Shown here one piece after another: positions 10,213-18,869 of a DNA stretch of 59,274 bases; the first letter of the stretch is position 1, and each line of letters begins with the position of its first letter. Both the position numbers and the translations under genes were made by a program. The notes beneath the pieces are model-generated. The model did no database searches and had not been told where the DNA came from. It saw only the letters and a list, made by a program, of their open reading frames with translations. Location: positions 1-59,274 of the forward strand of contig NZ_BJYJ01000023.1 of NCBI RefSeq assembly GCF_007991455.1, in the 5' to 3' direction. The stretch is from Chryseobacterium hagamense (GTDB lineage Bacteria; Bacteroidota; Bacteroidia; Flavobacteriales; Weeksellaceae).

Positions 10213-13200
10213 ATGAAGAAAATTCTATCTCTTTTATTTGTATTTTACTTTTTCACCTTTACTTTTGCTCAATTGGACAGGGAACATTGGTTTGCCCCAA
10301 TGGTAGACCGCACGGGAAATCCCAATCCTTATCAGAAGCTGTATCTTTCCACCAACCGGACGACCCCGTTTCCGGTAAGCATTTACAATAACAATGTCTT
10401 AATTACGACCGTAACTATCAGTAAAGGAAATCCCCAGAAAGTCGATATCCTCAGGGATTATATCATCACTACCCAGCAGACCGACCTTTTTACGCCGACC
10501 GCAAAAGGGATTTATGTAAAAGCGGAGTTCCCTTTTTATGCCAACCTGCGGTTTTCAGTATACAACCATGCCGAAATCATCACTTCCAAAGGGATTCCTG
10601 CTACCGGAAAAATATTCTATGCAGCCAGTGCGCCCATTACCGTAAACAATTCGATCCTGAATTTTATGACGAGTATCCTGGCAACGGACGACAACACTAC
10701 GGTTACCGTCTCAGGATATAAACCTACGGTACAATTTTCAAACGGAACGACCGGGATTACCACCCCAACCATGACTTTTACGCTGAATAAAGGACAATCC
10801 TATATTATTGACGGAATCGGAAACAATACGGGAAATTCTGACGGATTTATCGCGGCCAAGATTGTAGCGGATAAAAATGTAAGTGTTACCAACGGAAACT
10901 TTAACGGGCAATATGCAGGAAACTTCGATTCAAGTTCCGATATCCTGATGGACCAGGCGGTTCCCGTAGAAAGACTGGGAAATGAATTTGCCCTGGTAAA
11001 AGGTAACGGAAGCATCGGAGCCAATATGGAAGGTGCCCTGGTTATTGCCACCGAAAACAATACGGAAGTCCGTGTCAATAATGAAACTGCACCCGTTGCG
11101 GTTTTAAATATCGGGCAATATTTTATGATTCCCGATACCAAATATCAGCTTCAGGGGAACGGGCATTATAACCTGTACATCAGGACTACCAAAAACGCCT
11201 ATGTTTATCAGGTTCTTGCCGGTGCCGGCACTGCAGGGAACGAAGTAGCTACGGGTGGTTTTAATTTTATTCCTGCCCTCAACTGTTATCTTCCGAAACA
11301 GATTAATGAGCTTGGCCTTATCGATGAGAACTTTGTCTATTCCAACGGAAATCCCAGCGGAATTTTAAATATTCCTACCAAACTGAATCTGATTACTGAA
11401 AGAGGAGCTGTAGTTACCGTCAACGGAGGGGTTCCGCCGGCGACGACAGGTCCTTTTGACATGACAGGAACCAATAACTGGGTGACCTACGGCATCCCGA
11501 ATGTTACCGGAACGATTACCGTTAATTCTTCAAAAGCAATTATGGCCGGAATCAATGCCGGAAGTGATGCGGTAGGCTATGGCGGTTTTTTTGCCGGATT
11601 TCCTACACAGCCGGTCATCCTGAGATCCGGAGGAACCTGTATTCCGGGGATCGTGCTTACGGTAGACCCTATTATTTACGATACCTACCAATGGTATGTG
11701 GGCGGTGTTTTGATTCCCGGGGCTACCGGCTCTTCCATTACCCCGACCCAGCCAGGCTATTATACCTGCTCCGTGACCATGGGGAGCTGTGCGCCGCTGG
11801 TCACGGAACAGTTCAAAGTGTTAAACTGTACCCGGTTTACCAATGTCACTTATGGCGTGTGCAAACCAAAAACCATTACGCCGGCATTTACAGCCTCTAC
11901 CCAGATACCCGTACCATCAACTGTAGCCATCGTTACTGCTCCGACCTTAGGAACGGCAACCGTAAATCCTGCAACAGGAGTCATTACCTACGCCGTTATC
12001 ACGCCAGGTACAACAGGAACAGACACCTTCAGCTATACGTTCTGTGGAAACAATGCTGATTTTCCCGATTGCGAAACAGTAACGGTAACGATTAATATTC
12101 AGGTCCTGACGGTAAACAACGCCACCCTCAAGGTGTGCGACAATGGTTCGGGGCAAGGGGTATTTAATTTAACCACGGCCAATGTAACTACCAATTCACC
12201 GGTGACCGCTACCTATTATACATCCCTGCTCAATGCCCAGAACGAAACGGCAGGAACGGAAATTACAACGCCTGCAACCTATACCGCTGCCAATGGAACC
12301 ATCATTTATGCAGTAGTAAAAAATAATATCGGATGTAAGGAGATTGCACAGATTACGCTTAATCTATATCCTTTTGCCAACGTACTCAGCAATTACACGG
12401 GAACTTTCTGTGATGATAATCTGGATGGCGTGGTAAATGTTACGTTACCGGATATTACTCCGTTGGTCTTAAGCAATCCTTCATATTTTACCAATGTAAG
12501 ATATTATGCAACCCTTGCGGAGGCTAATTTGGGAAGTACTAGTACGTTACCAAACAGCTGGTCTTATACCACAACCACCACGATTTACATCAGAGTGGAC
12601 TCCCCGGACGGATGTCCGCCGGTGATCAAACCGCTTATTTTTATCATCGGTGCTAAAATCCCGCTGCTGAAAACAAGTTTTGCCATGACGATGTGCGACG
12701 ATAACCTGGACGGAACCAAATCGATCGACCTGCAGTCTTTCATCAACCAGTTTACCACGGATCCGCAGGTAACGGCAACTTTTCACCCGACATTACTTGA
12801 CGCACAGAATAATACGGCCGTCATGACAAATCCTATGAATCTGAGCGGCTCAACCACCGTTTACATAAGATTCGAGAAACCGGGAGTCTGCCCGAATGTA
12901 GCCTCCATTACCATCACGGTCAAGATTCCGAAACATTCGCCGGTTCTGGTTAATAAAATCATCTGCCCCAATACGCTGACCGTTCTTGATGCAGGACCGG
13001 GATTCGACAGCTACCACTGGAGTACGGGAGCGACCACCCAGTCTATTTCCAATGTTTCTTCCGGAGCCTATTATGTAGATCTTACTTTTGACGGATGTAC
13101 ATACCGGCAGACGGTAGACGTTACCGAATCTACCCTTCCGGTCATCTCCCTGATTGAAATTAACGGCAGCACGGTAACCATCGGAGCCACCGGCGGCACA

Positions 13201-13614
13201 CCCCCTTATGAATATTCCCTGGACGGCACAAGCTGGCAAAGCTCCAACGTATTCTATAACGTGCCACGGGGAAACCATACCATGCACGTCCGTGATTCCA
13301 ACCGGTGCGAAGAAGCGACGAGGACATTTGTTATTATCAATCTCATCAATACCATTACCCCAAACCTGGACGGGTATAATGATGCCATCGATTATTCTGC
13401 GCTGATGAACAATGAGAATATTATTTTCAGGATTTTCGACCGTTACGGCGCAGAGATTTTCAGAGGTTCTCCTTCCAATAAATTCATCTGGGACGGGAAA
13501 ATCACAGGACGTCCCGTAAATACCGCCACCTACTGGTATTTCATTAGCTGGACGGAATTCGGAGGAACGACCACGGTAAAATATACAAGCTGGCTGCTTG
13601 TGAAAAATTATTAA
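10213..13614 (+). CDS. T9SS type-B sorted IgGFc-binding-like giant surface protein (copy 5, longest)
   Basis: The product is 1133 aa. A signal peptide ends FTFTFA, with mature QLDREHWFAPM. The IgGFc-like region has ATDDNT, LNKGQSYII, MDQAVPVERLGNEFALVKG and GFNFIPALNCYLPKQINELG. It is followed by an Ig-like module (YQWYVGGVLIPGAT), a Big-like module (LGTATVNPATGVITY), three Cys modules (KVCDNGSGQG; FCDDNLDGVVNV; MCDDNLDGTKSIDL), DAGPGFDSYHWSTGATTQS, GGTPPYEYSLDG and a CHU_C domain (NTITPNLDGYND ... SWLLVKN). The two DDNLDG modules are more like each other than like the first, suggesting internal duplication. The surface location is inferred from the sorting domain. It is the last member of the array, and no clear terminator follows. 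Confidence 0.88.
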   Translation: MKKILSLLFVFYFFTFTFAQLDREHWFAPMVDRTGNPNPYQKLYLSTNRTTPFPVSIYNNNVLITTVTISKGNPQKVDILRDYIITTQQTDLFTPTAKGIYVKAEFPFYANLRFSVYNHAEIITSKGIPATGKIFYAASAPITVNNSILNFMTSILATDDNTTVTVSGYKPTVQFSNGTTGITTPTMTFTLNKGQSYIIDGIGNNTGNSDGFIAAKIVADKNVSVTNGNFNGQYAGNFDSSSDILMDQAVPVERLGNEFALVKGNGSIGANMEGALVIATENNTEVRVNNETAPVAVLNIGQYFMIPDTKYQLQGNGHYNLYIRTTKNAYVYQVLAGAGTAGNEVATGGFNFIPALNCYLPKQINELGLIDENFVYSNGNPSGILNIPTKLNLITERGAVVTVNGGVPPATTGPFDMTGTNNWVTYGIPNVTGTITVNSSKAIMAGINAGSDAVGYGGFFAGFPTQPVILRSGGTCIPGIVLTVDPIIYDTYQWYVGGVLIPGATGSSITPTQPGYYTCSVTMGSCAPLVTEQFKVLNCTRFTNVTYGVCKPKTITPAFTASTQIPVPSTVAIVTAPTLGTATVNPATGVITYAVITPGTTGTDTFSYTFCGNNADFPDCETVTVTINIQVLTVNNATLKVCDNGSGQGVFNLTTANVTTNSPVTATYYTSLLNAQNETAGTEITTPATYTAANGTIIYAVVKNNIGCKEIAQITLNLYPFANVLSNYTGTFCDDNLDGVVNVTLPDITPLVLSNPSYFTNVRYYATLAEANLGSTSTLPNSWSYTTTTTIYIRVDSPDGCPPVIKPLIFIIGAKIPLLKTSFAMTMCDDNLDGTKSIDLQSFINQFTTDPQVTATFHPTLLDAQNNTAVMTNPMNLSGSTTVYIRFEKPGVCPNVASITITVKIPKHSPVLVNKIICPNTLTVLDAGPGFDSYHWSTGATTQSISNVSSGAYYVDLTFDGCTYRQTVDVTESTLPVISLIEINGSTVTIGATGGTPPYEYSLDGTSWQSSNVFYNVPRGNHTMHVRDSNRCEEATRTFVIINLINTITPNLDGYNDAIDYSALMNNENIIFRIFDRYGAEIFRGSPSNKFIWDGKITGRPVNTATYWYFISWTEFGGTTTVKYTSWLLVKNY

Positions 13615-13761
13615 TATCAAAAGACAAAATTGATCTGCTGGCCGGAATATTTAAACAAATAAAACCCTTATAACATTCATTAACAATTTTGAATTAAAGT
13701 TTAATATAACTTTAACCTGTTTCGGGTGCTCAGACCGATATAAGTTGGTATAATTTCTGTG

Positions 13762-13769
13762 TAATTTTG
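13762..13769 (+). promoter_or_regulatory. -7 promoter element TAATTTTG
   Basis: TAnnTTTG match ending 9 nt before ATG 13779. The only TTG upstream (13745) leaves 14 nt, shorter than usual, so a -33 box is doubtful. Confidence 0.5.
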
Positions 13770-13778
13770 CCCTATCAT

Positions 13779-14567
13779 ATGAATAAGCTATTTACCCTCT
13801 TGCTGTTGGTTTTTCTGGCAAAAATTAACGCACAATCCTACTCGGGCGAAGTATTCCTGAAAGACAACTCCGTACTGTATCTCAACCAGATGTATGTCAC
13901 TAATCTTACCACTCTCAAAACGGTTCTCAGTGATTACAACGGTGATTTTTCCATTCCGGCCAGTCCCGGAGACATCATCCGCTTTACTTCTATCGTAACG
14001 GAACGGAAAGACATCAGGCTGACGCAGCAGATGATGGAACAGAGAAATTTTGTGGAACTGAAAATTGCCTATCATGATATTCAGGAAGTTATCATCAGCC
14101 GTTTTAAACCGACGGGCAATCTGAGATACGATATCAACTCAATCCGGAAAGAAGATAAGGCACTGGCCATAAAAAAAGTAATCGGCCTGCCGGAACCGAA
14201 AGGCGACGGAACGCCTCCCCAGCTGCCGGTTGCCGGACTGCGGGACGGCGGACTTACATTCAGCCTGGAAAGCATCTATGACATCCTTTCCGGGGAACGG
14301 AAGAAAAAACAGCGGTATGTCGCCTACGAAAGGATGAATACTTCCATTGCGCAAATCAAAAACTACCTGGGGAAAGATTATTTCACCCGATTTAAAATTC
14401 CTGACAACCTGATCGATAATTTCCTTCAGTTCGTATATACCTCAGAAAATATTGAGCCGTATGTAATGGCCGGAAATTTTGAAGCGATAAAAATCCCTAT
14501 AGAAAAATATCTACCGATTTACCAGCGGCGACTCAGAAATTCTCATCTTCAGGATGTTGTAAAATAA
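13779..14567 (+). CDS. Secreted protein with N-terminal carboxypeptidase-regulatory-like domain
   Basis: The product is 262 aa. Signal peptide MNKLFTLLLLVFLAKINA, mature QSYSGEVF. Residues ~20-105 have the beta-sandwich pattern common in Bacteroidota peptidase-associated domains (SGEVFLKD..VLYLNQMYVTN, SDYNGDFSIPASPGDIIRFT, ...VELKIAYHDIQEVIIS). The rest is charged and helical (GERKKKQRYVAYERM, IPDNLIDNFLQFVY, YLPIYQRRLRN) with no motif I recognise. It is likely periplasmic or outer-membrane associated. ATG 13779 is preferred because the upstream TTG lies inside the promoter element. It stands alone and ends at a hairpin terminator. Its position beside the surface-protein array may be incidental. 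Confidence 0.7.
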   Translation: MNKLFTLLLLVFLAKINAQSYSGEVFLKDNSVLYLNQMYVTNLTTLKTVLSDYNGDFSIPASPGDIIRFTSIVTERKDIRLTQQMMEQRNFVELKIAYHDIQEVIISRFKPTGNLRYDINSIRKEDKALAIKKVIGLPEPKGDGTPPQLPVAGLRDGGLTFSLESIYDILSGERKKKQRYVAYERMNTSIAQIKNYLGKDYFTRFKIPDNLIDNFLQFVYTSENIEPYVMAGNFEAIKIPIEKYLPIYQRRLRNSHLQDVVK

Positions 14568-14595
14568 TTACTGCCGGATTTATATAAAATTAAAG

Positions 14596-14629
14596 AATGT
14601 ATATTGCTAAATCGCAGTATACATTTTTT
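14596..14629 (+). terminator. Terminator with imperfect 12-bp stem
   Basis: AATGTATAtTGC pairs with GCAgTATACATT, followed by TTTTT. Bases 14607-14617 can pair alternatively with 14696-14706. Confidence 0.75.
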
Positions 14630-14706
14630 GTTTTATTCAAATAATGTTTATTTTAGCAAAAATCTAAGCCAACACATCATCTGATGTGCTGCCTGCTGCG
14701 ATTTAG
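14607..14706. repeat. 11-bp perfect inverted repeat spanning a terminator arm
   Basis: CTAAATCGCAG (14607-14617) is the exact reverse complement of CTGCGATTTAG (14696-14706). The left copy includes the loop and right arm base of the terminator above. A second small hairpin CACATCA/TGATGTG sits between them at 14673-14688. The arrangement allows two mutually exclusive folds in a transcript reading into the next gene. Confidence 0.55.
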
Positions 14707-14777
14707 CCACCAGTAACCTGAAAAAATCAATTAAGAGAAATTAGCATTGATCTTTTTTTAATCCTGAATATTAGTGA

Positions 14778-15560
14778 ATGAAAAAGTTACTTCTGTTTTT
14801 CAGCACCCTTCTGCTCCTCAATCTTTCAGCCCAGTCTAAAGGTAAGGACTACAGCGACATTTTACGTAGCAAAAGCATCTACGAAATCAATGCTTTTTTA
14901 AGGGATGCCCATCCGGACGATCCCAGGAGATCCGTATTAAAGCCTCGGGTAATGGACATGATGAAGGAATACATCAAAAATGCCAAACCGGGGGACCTGA
15001 AAGTAAAGCAGATGCAGGACTGGCTGGCCATGCTTAAAAGAAGGCCTTCCACAAAGATATCTTTTGATGAGATGAACGCCATCATCAAGCAGAAACAGAT
15101 CGCCAAGTATCAGAAAGAACTGCAGGTTGGGCGGACGGCGGTAGTCTACACCCCAAGCAATCCGAAGAATGTCTATATTGCTCCGGCTGCAACGACCACT
15201 GTGGCAGCTGCCATTCCGGATACTGAAGCGGCTGAATTCAATATGCTCATGGCAGAAAACCCTTCAGAGCACAAGAACAAAACCGTTAAAATATTAAATT
15301 CGCTTTTCGATAATGATCCGAATGCCAAGGAATGCATCGTGATGATCGAAAATAAATCCGACTGCAATATTATCGTGCGCATAGAAGGTATCGGTACCAC
15401 GAAGTACAGGCTTCCTGTCCCTTCGCATGGTGACAACTCGATAGTTGTTGAAAAAGGGGATTACCTTTTCACCAGTATCGTCTGCGGTGCGCAGTATGCC
15501 TCGCAGAAAACCATCCAGAAACCACTGATGGTTGCTTTGGGAAGTTCGTCGAAGAAATAA
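14778..15560 (+). CDS. Secreted protein of a Chryseobacterium-type family (DUF6759-like), copy A
   Basis: The product is 260 aa. Signal peptide MKKLLLFFSTLLLLNLSA, mature QSKGKDYS. Residues ~28-60 contain SIYEINAFLRDAHPDDPRRS, shared almost word for word with the lipoprotein at 16481. After a Lys-rich linker and an Ala/Thr stretch, residues ~150-260 form a second conserved domain (EAAEFNMLM, KTVKILNSLF, IENKSDCNIIVRIEGIG, VEKGDYLFTSIVCGAQYASQK) found in all three paralogues here. The family name is from memory and uncertain; the function is unknown. The C-terminal part looks like a small beta-rich domain with paired Cys (SDC...IVC). Confidence 0.7.
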   Translation: MKKLLLFFSTLLLLNLSAQSKGKDYSDILRSKSIYEINAFLRDAHPDDPRRSVLKPRVMDMMKEYIKNAKPGDLKVKQMQDWLAMLKRRPSTKISFDEMNAIIKQKQIAKYQKELQVGRTAVVYTPSNPKNVYIAPAATTTVAAAIPDTEAAEFNMLMAENPSEHKNKTVKILNSLFDNDPNAKECIVMIENKSDCNIIVRIEGIGTTKYRLPVPSHGDNSIVVEKGDYLFTSIVCGAQYASQKTIQKPLMVALGSSSKK

Positions 15561-15614
15561 AGGCCTCCTACTATAATTTTCAGCTCTTAAAAAGGGTATT
15601 TGTGTAAAATTCAT

Positions 15615-15622
15615 TAGTTTTG
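15615..15622 (+). promoter_or_regulatory. -7 promoter element TAGTTTTG of trmB
   Basis: TAnnTTTG match ending 20 nt before ATG 15643, so trmB is transcribed independently of the flanking family members. Confidence 0.6.
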
Positions 15623-15642
15623 CAGGATTTTATAAATTTCTC

Positions 15643-16320
15643 ATGGGTAAAAATAAATTAGCAAGATTTGCAGAAAATAAAACATTGCCGAATGTCATCC
15701 AACCGACAAGAGAAGAAGCTCTAAACGGCTTTGCTCTTAAAGGAAAGTGGAGAACGGATTTTTTTAAGAATGAAAATCCGATCGTTCTGGAACTGGGCTG
15801 CGGAAAAGGAGAATATACTGTAGGTCTTGCCAAAACATTTACAGACAGGAATTTTATAGGCATTGATATCAAGGGAGCGCGGTTCTGGTTCGGGGCAAAA
15901 GAAGCAGTAGAAAACGGAATGGATAACGTGGCTTTTCTGAGAACCCAGATTGAGCTTGTGGATTATTTCTTTGGAGAAAATGAAGTGGATGAAATCTGGA
16001 TTACCTTCCCGGATCCTCAAATCAAATACAAACGGACCAAGCACAGGCTGACCCATCCGGATTTTCTGAACCGGTATAAAAAATTCCTGAAACCCGGAGG
16101 GATCGTCCATCTGAAAACCGATTCCGAGTTTCTGCATGGCTACACCCTGGGTTACCTGCAGGGGGCAGGGTATGAAATCCTTACCGCCCATCACGATATT
16201 TACGGCGCCGTGGAATACAATCCGGATACACCGCACCTGAAAGACATCCGCACCTATTACGAAGAACTTTTTTCGGCAAAAGGAAAAACGATAACTTATA
16301 TTAAATTTAAAATCAATTAA
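15643..16320 (+). CDS. trmB: tRNA (guanine-N7-)-methyltransferase
   Basis: The product is 225 aa, normal for the family. TrmB makes m7G46 in the variable loop of tRNAs using S-adenosylmethionine. The class I methyltransferase SAM-binding motif ELGCGKGEYTVGLA is followed by IGIDIKGARFW, and the family signature ITFPDPQIKYKRTKHRLTHP lies mid-protein; KPGGIVHLKTD closes the core. It is cytoplasmic. It is inserted between two members of the DUF6759-like family, with its own promoter, so linkage to them is probably positional rather than functional. Confidence 0.95.
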   Translation: MGKNKLARFAENKTLPNVIQPTREEALNGFALKGKWRTDFFKNENPIVLELGCGKGEYTVGLAKTFTDRNFIGIDIKGARFWFGAKEAVENGMDNVAFLRTQIELVDYFFGENEVDEIWITFPDPQIKYKRTKHRLTHPDFLNRYKKFLKPGGIVHLKTDSEFLHGYTLGYLQGAGYEILTAHHDIYGAVEYNPDTPHLKDIRTYYEELFSAKGKTITYIKFKIN

Positions 16321-16480
16321 AAAACACACAACTTATGATGAAAAACACCCTTATTTCGAGACACACAAGACTTTCAACGTTCACGGTAATTTTTAGGTAA
16401 ACTATATTTAAACCTGACCCGATACAATAAGGCTGTAATATTACATCCCTCTTATCGTCATATATAAACATACACTTACC

Positions 16481-17107
16481 ATGAAAAAAATAACCTTGAC
16501 TGTTTTAATTGGTTCCTGCCTTCTTTCCTGTAAGACCAATCCTGTGGAAAATGATTTCCGGAACATCCTCGAAAGTAAAAATATTACGGAAATAGAACAT
16601 TTCCTTCAGGCCTCCCATCCCGATGATCCCAGAAGAAGTGTGCTGAAACCCAAACTCATCGCCCTTAAAAATCTTGAATGGACCAAAGGAAGTAAAACGG
16701 CTCACCCTATGGAAGCCCGCCCGGTGATTGCCGAAATACCGGGTCATCTCCTAAAAAACTCCAATTCTGCAGAAGCTGAGGAATTTAAACGGCTTATCGC
16801 CTCAACAACGAAAGAACATTCTGAAAAGACGGTCCGGCTTCTCAATGCGATGTTTAATGAAGATATCAGCAGCAAAGAGGTCATCCTGCTGTTCAGAAAC
16901 CAATCCGACTGCAACATGATTGTGAGGATCCAGGGAAAAAAATTCTATAATTTAGCGGTTCCGGCCAGAAACGAAAATTTTATGGTCATCAACAAAGGGA
17001 GCTACACCCTGACCAGTAATGTATGTGATGTGGTCTATACTTCAAAGAAAGAAATCACGAAAAGCCTGTTTCTGACCATCAATAATCCGGTATCCGCCGG
17101 GAAGTAA
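16481..17107 (+). CDS. Lipoprotein of DUF6759-like family, copy B
   Basis: The product is 208 aa. It has a lipoprotein signal (MKKITLTVLIGSCLLSC, lipobox LLSC). Residues ~25-60 (ESKNITEIEHFLQ.SHPDDPRRS) match copy A at 14778, as does the C-terminal half (EAEEFKRLI, KTVRLLNAMF, FRNQSDCNMIVRIQG, INKGSYTLTSNVCDVVYTSKK). It lacks copy A's central linker. The changed membrane anchoring (lipid rather than plain secretion) within one family is notable. No TAnnTTTG element is evident upstream. The function is unknown; a periplasmic or outer-membrane location is inferred. Confidence 0.72.
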   Translation: MKKITLTVLIGSCLLSCKTNPVENDFRNILESKNITEIEHFLQASHPDDPRRSVLKPKLIALKNLEWTKGSKTAHPMEARPVIAEIPGHLLKNSNSAEAEEFKRLIASTTKEHSEKTVRLLNAMFNEDISSKEVILLFRNQSDCNMIVRIQGKKFYNLAVPARNENFMVINKGSYTLTSNVCDVVYTSKKEITKSLFLTINNPVSAGK

Positions 17108-17162
17108 AACTTTTCCCCGAAAGAAGTAAAAAGATTACATTTACATTCTAAATACGGTATCA

Positions 17163-17618
17163 ATGAAAAGTCTTTTTTATTTCCCGGCCCTGGCCTTTGT
17201 TATTCTGAACAGCTGTGAAGCAACGCATCATAGAACAACCGCTGCACCGGTAAAAAGAACGCCGGTTGTTTCCAATACCGTTATCAGCACGCCCCCTGCC
17301 AATCAGACGGAAACAGAATATCAGACCCTGAGCAAAACGTATAAATCGGAAACGGCTGCCGTCCTGACGGCTATTCTGAACGGTTCTGACGATCCCGACA
17401 AGACCTCCCTCGTTGTGGAAAACAAGTCCCGATGCAATATGGTGCTAACCGTCAGCGGAACCAATTATTTCAAGAAAGTCCCGATCGCGGTGGGTAAAAT
17501 CGGGGCCGTTATGGTTCCGAAAAACCAGAATTATAACCTTTCGGGCATGGCCTGCCATTCAGTATACCAGAAAACAAAATTCATATCGGAGCCCTACCGG
17601 ACGGCGGTTTCGGATTGA
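17163..17618 (+). CDS. Short lipoprotein of DUF6759-like family, copy C (C-terminal domain only)
   Basis: The product is 151 aa. Lipoprotein-like signal MKSLFYFPALAFVILNSC. It lacks the HPDDPRRS N-terminal region of copies A and B. Residues ~55-150 align with their C-terminal domain: ETEYQTL, TAAVLTAILN, VENKSRCNMVLTVSG, VPKNQNYNLSGMACHSVYQKTK, keeping both Cys. It lies 55 bp after copy B in the same direction and may be cotranscribed. It could be a reduced family member or the basic unit of the family. The function is unknown. Confidence 0.68.
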   Translation: MKSLFYFPALAFVILNSCEATHHRTTAAPVKRTPVVSNTVISTPPANQTETEYQTLSKTYKSETAAVLTAILNGSDDPDKTSLVVENKSRCNMVLTVSGTNYFKKVPIAVGKIGAVMVPKNQNYNLSGMACHSVYQKTKFISEPYRTAVSD

Positions 17619-17792
17619 CAGAGAAAATTAATGAGACTTATTCTAACGTGAACCCGAAGAAAGATCTGGATTAATAGGCTGGAAGCAGGATAAGGGAAAT
17701 AGATCTTGTTAAGATAGGATTAAACCCTGATCCTGAAACCAAATATTTTTTTCATTCCACCAAAGCGCGTTCTTATTTAATCCTCAATGCCT

Positions 17793-18005
17793 GATTTATA
17801 TTGTTTTTAAAATTCCGAAACAATGGCTTACTACAGGATAGGATGAAGTCCTGTCAGGTGTGCGACTGTTTATTTGTTCTGCCAGGAGAAATTCCATTTA
17901 AATCCCGACTGGATTAGTTTAAATTTTATTTTTGAATTAATTAAACGGCTGAATATAATTTCAGTACGGTCGAATTCACGTTATTTTAATTAACATAAAC
18001 TGCAA
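17793..18005 (+). repeat. Dispersed intergenic repeat, copy A (within gene-free 17619-18118)
   Basis: The 500-bp gap between convergent genes holds no gene. From GATTTATATT (17793) on it aligns with 22291-22500. The best-conserved core is a 25-bp stretch identical in both copies (17833-17857 and 22330-22354), starting ACAGGATAGGATGAAG and ending CCTGTCAG. It contains ACAGGA/TCCTGT, a 6-bp stem with a 10-nt loop. TTTATTTGTT and an AT-rich tail follow in both. No coding potential is seen, and it could be a small mobile or RNA-type element. Confidence 0.65.
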
Positions 18006-18118
18006 AACTGGAAGATCTGATTCCTGATTCGTCAGGCAGATTATTTTACAATTAAAGCGCACAGAAATTTTCAAATTATTTTAAAGCAAAGTCGAATAAA
18101 TCATTTCCTGATAACCAG

Positions 18119-18868
18119 CTACCTGATATTCATTGAAATACACAATCCGAAAGTATTATTCGACCCGATCACCGGATAGCTGATAAAAGAAATTTTTTTA
18201 TCAGGGCTTTGAAAAGTCAGTTTCGATAAAGGATTCCATTGATCGACAATCAATGCCACCGTAATTCCCAAACCTGCCCCTGCAAGAATATCACCGCACC
18301 AGTGCCGGTTATTGGCAACCCTCATCAATGCGGTAGCACCGGCAAAAACGAAGCCTGAGCCTGCATACCAGATGTTCGAGTCTTTATATTCCGAGAACTG
18401 TAAAGCGGCCATTGTAAAAGATAAGGCCGAGTGCCCCGAAGGAAAGGAATTTCTCGCTGAACCGTCCGGTCTTATATCCCTAAATGATCTTTTACAGATA
18501 AAAATAGCACCCCCGGTAATTATTGAAGCTAATAAAGTATTCTTTTCCATCTGCAGATAGGTATTCTTAGACTGGAATCCCAGTGAATTTCCTGAAAATA
18601 TCAACATGGCAGGTGCATACTGAATATAATTATCAGCCTTTGTTTTGAAATTTCTATGCAGCATTCTCTGAGAATTATTCTGGAGATTGCGTTGCAGCGA
18701 ACGAATTTTTAAAAGAGCTCCGGCCGTAATGAGTCCTGCCGGTAAAATAAATCTATGATACGGATATTCTTTCTCTTCAGATTTTGACGGTATATCAACC
18801 GATAAGCTATCCTGAGCCTGAAAGGACATCGAACAGAAAAGAAGGATAATGATAAAATACCTGATCAT
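18119..18868 (-). CDS. PAP2-family membrane phosphatase with all catalytic motifs
   Basis: The product is 249 aa. Signal peptide or first helix (MIRYFIIILLFCSMSFQA), then several hydrophobic segments. The three PAP2/type-2 phosphatidic acid phosphatase motifs are present: KRSFRDIRP (K-x6-RP), FPSGHS, and RVANNRHWCGD (R-x5-H-x3-D), giving the His-His-Asp active site. The family dephosphorylates lipid phosphates (phosphatidate, undecaprenyl pyrophosphate and similar) at the outer face of the inner membrane; the exact substrate here is unknown. The start follows the stop of the preceding PAP2 gene with a single base between them, so the two form an operon read from the promoter at 19953-19960. 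Confidence 0.85.
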   Translation of the reverse strand: MIRYFIIILLFCSMSFQAQDSLSVDIPSKSEEKEYPYHRFILPAGLITAGALLKIRSLQRNLQNNSQRMLHRNFKTKADNYIQYAPAMLIFSGNSLGFQSKNTYLQMEKNTLLASIITGGAIFICKRSFRDIRPDGSARNSFPSGHSALSFTMAALQFSEYKDSNIWYAGSGFVFAGATALMRVANNRHWCGDILAGAGLGITVALIVDQWNPLSKLTFQSPDKKISFISYPVIGSNNTFGLCISMNIR

Positions 18869-18869
18869 T

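Noticed and set aside
11691..12059. Plus-strand open frame inside copy 5 of the surface array
   Set aside because: Out of frame with the intact gene, low-complexity His/Arg/Tyr-rich translation, no start context.
2..13614. Integrated prophage or transposon explaining the tandem array
   Set aside because: No integrase, transposase, terminal repeats or attachment sites were seen; tandem duplication by recombination is enough.
16335..16400. 22-codon frame MMKNTLISRHTRLSTFTVIFR between trmB and the lipoprotein gene
   Set aside because: Too short, no promoter element or domain; possible chance frame or remnant signal peptide, not supportable as a gene.
17619..18118. CRISPR array or tRNA in the 500-bp gap
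   Set aside because: No regularly spaced direct repeats and no cloverleaf; the only structure is the dispersed repeat copy.
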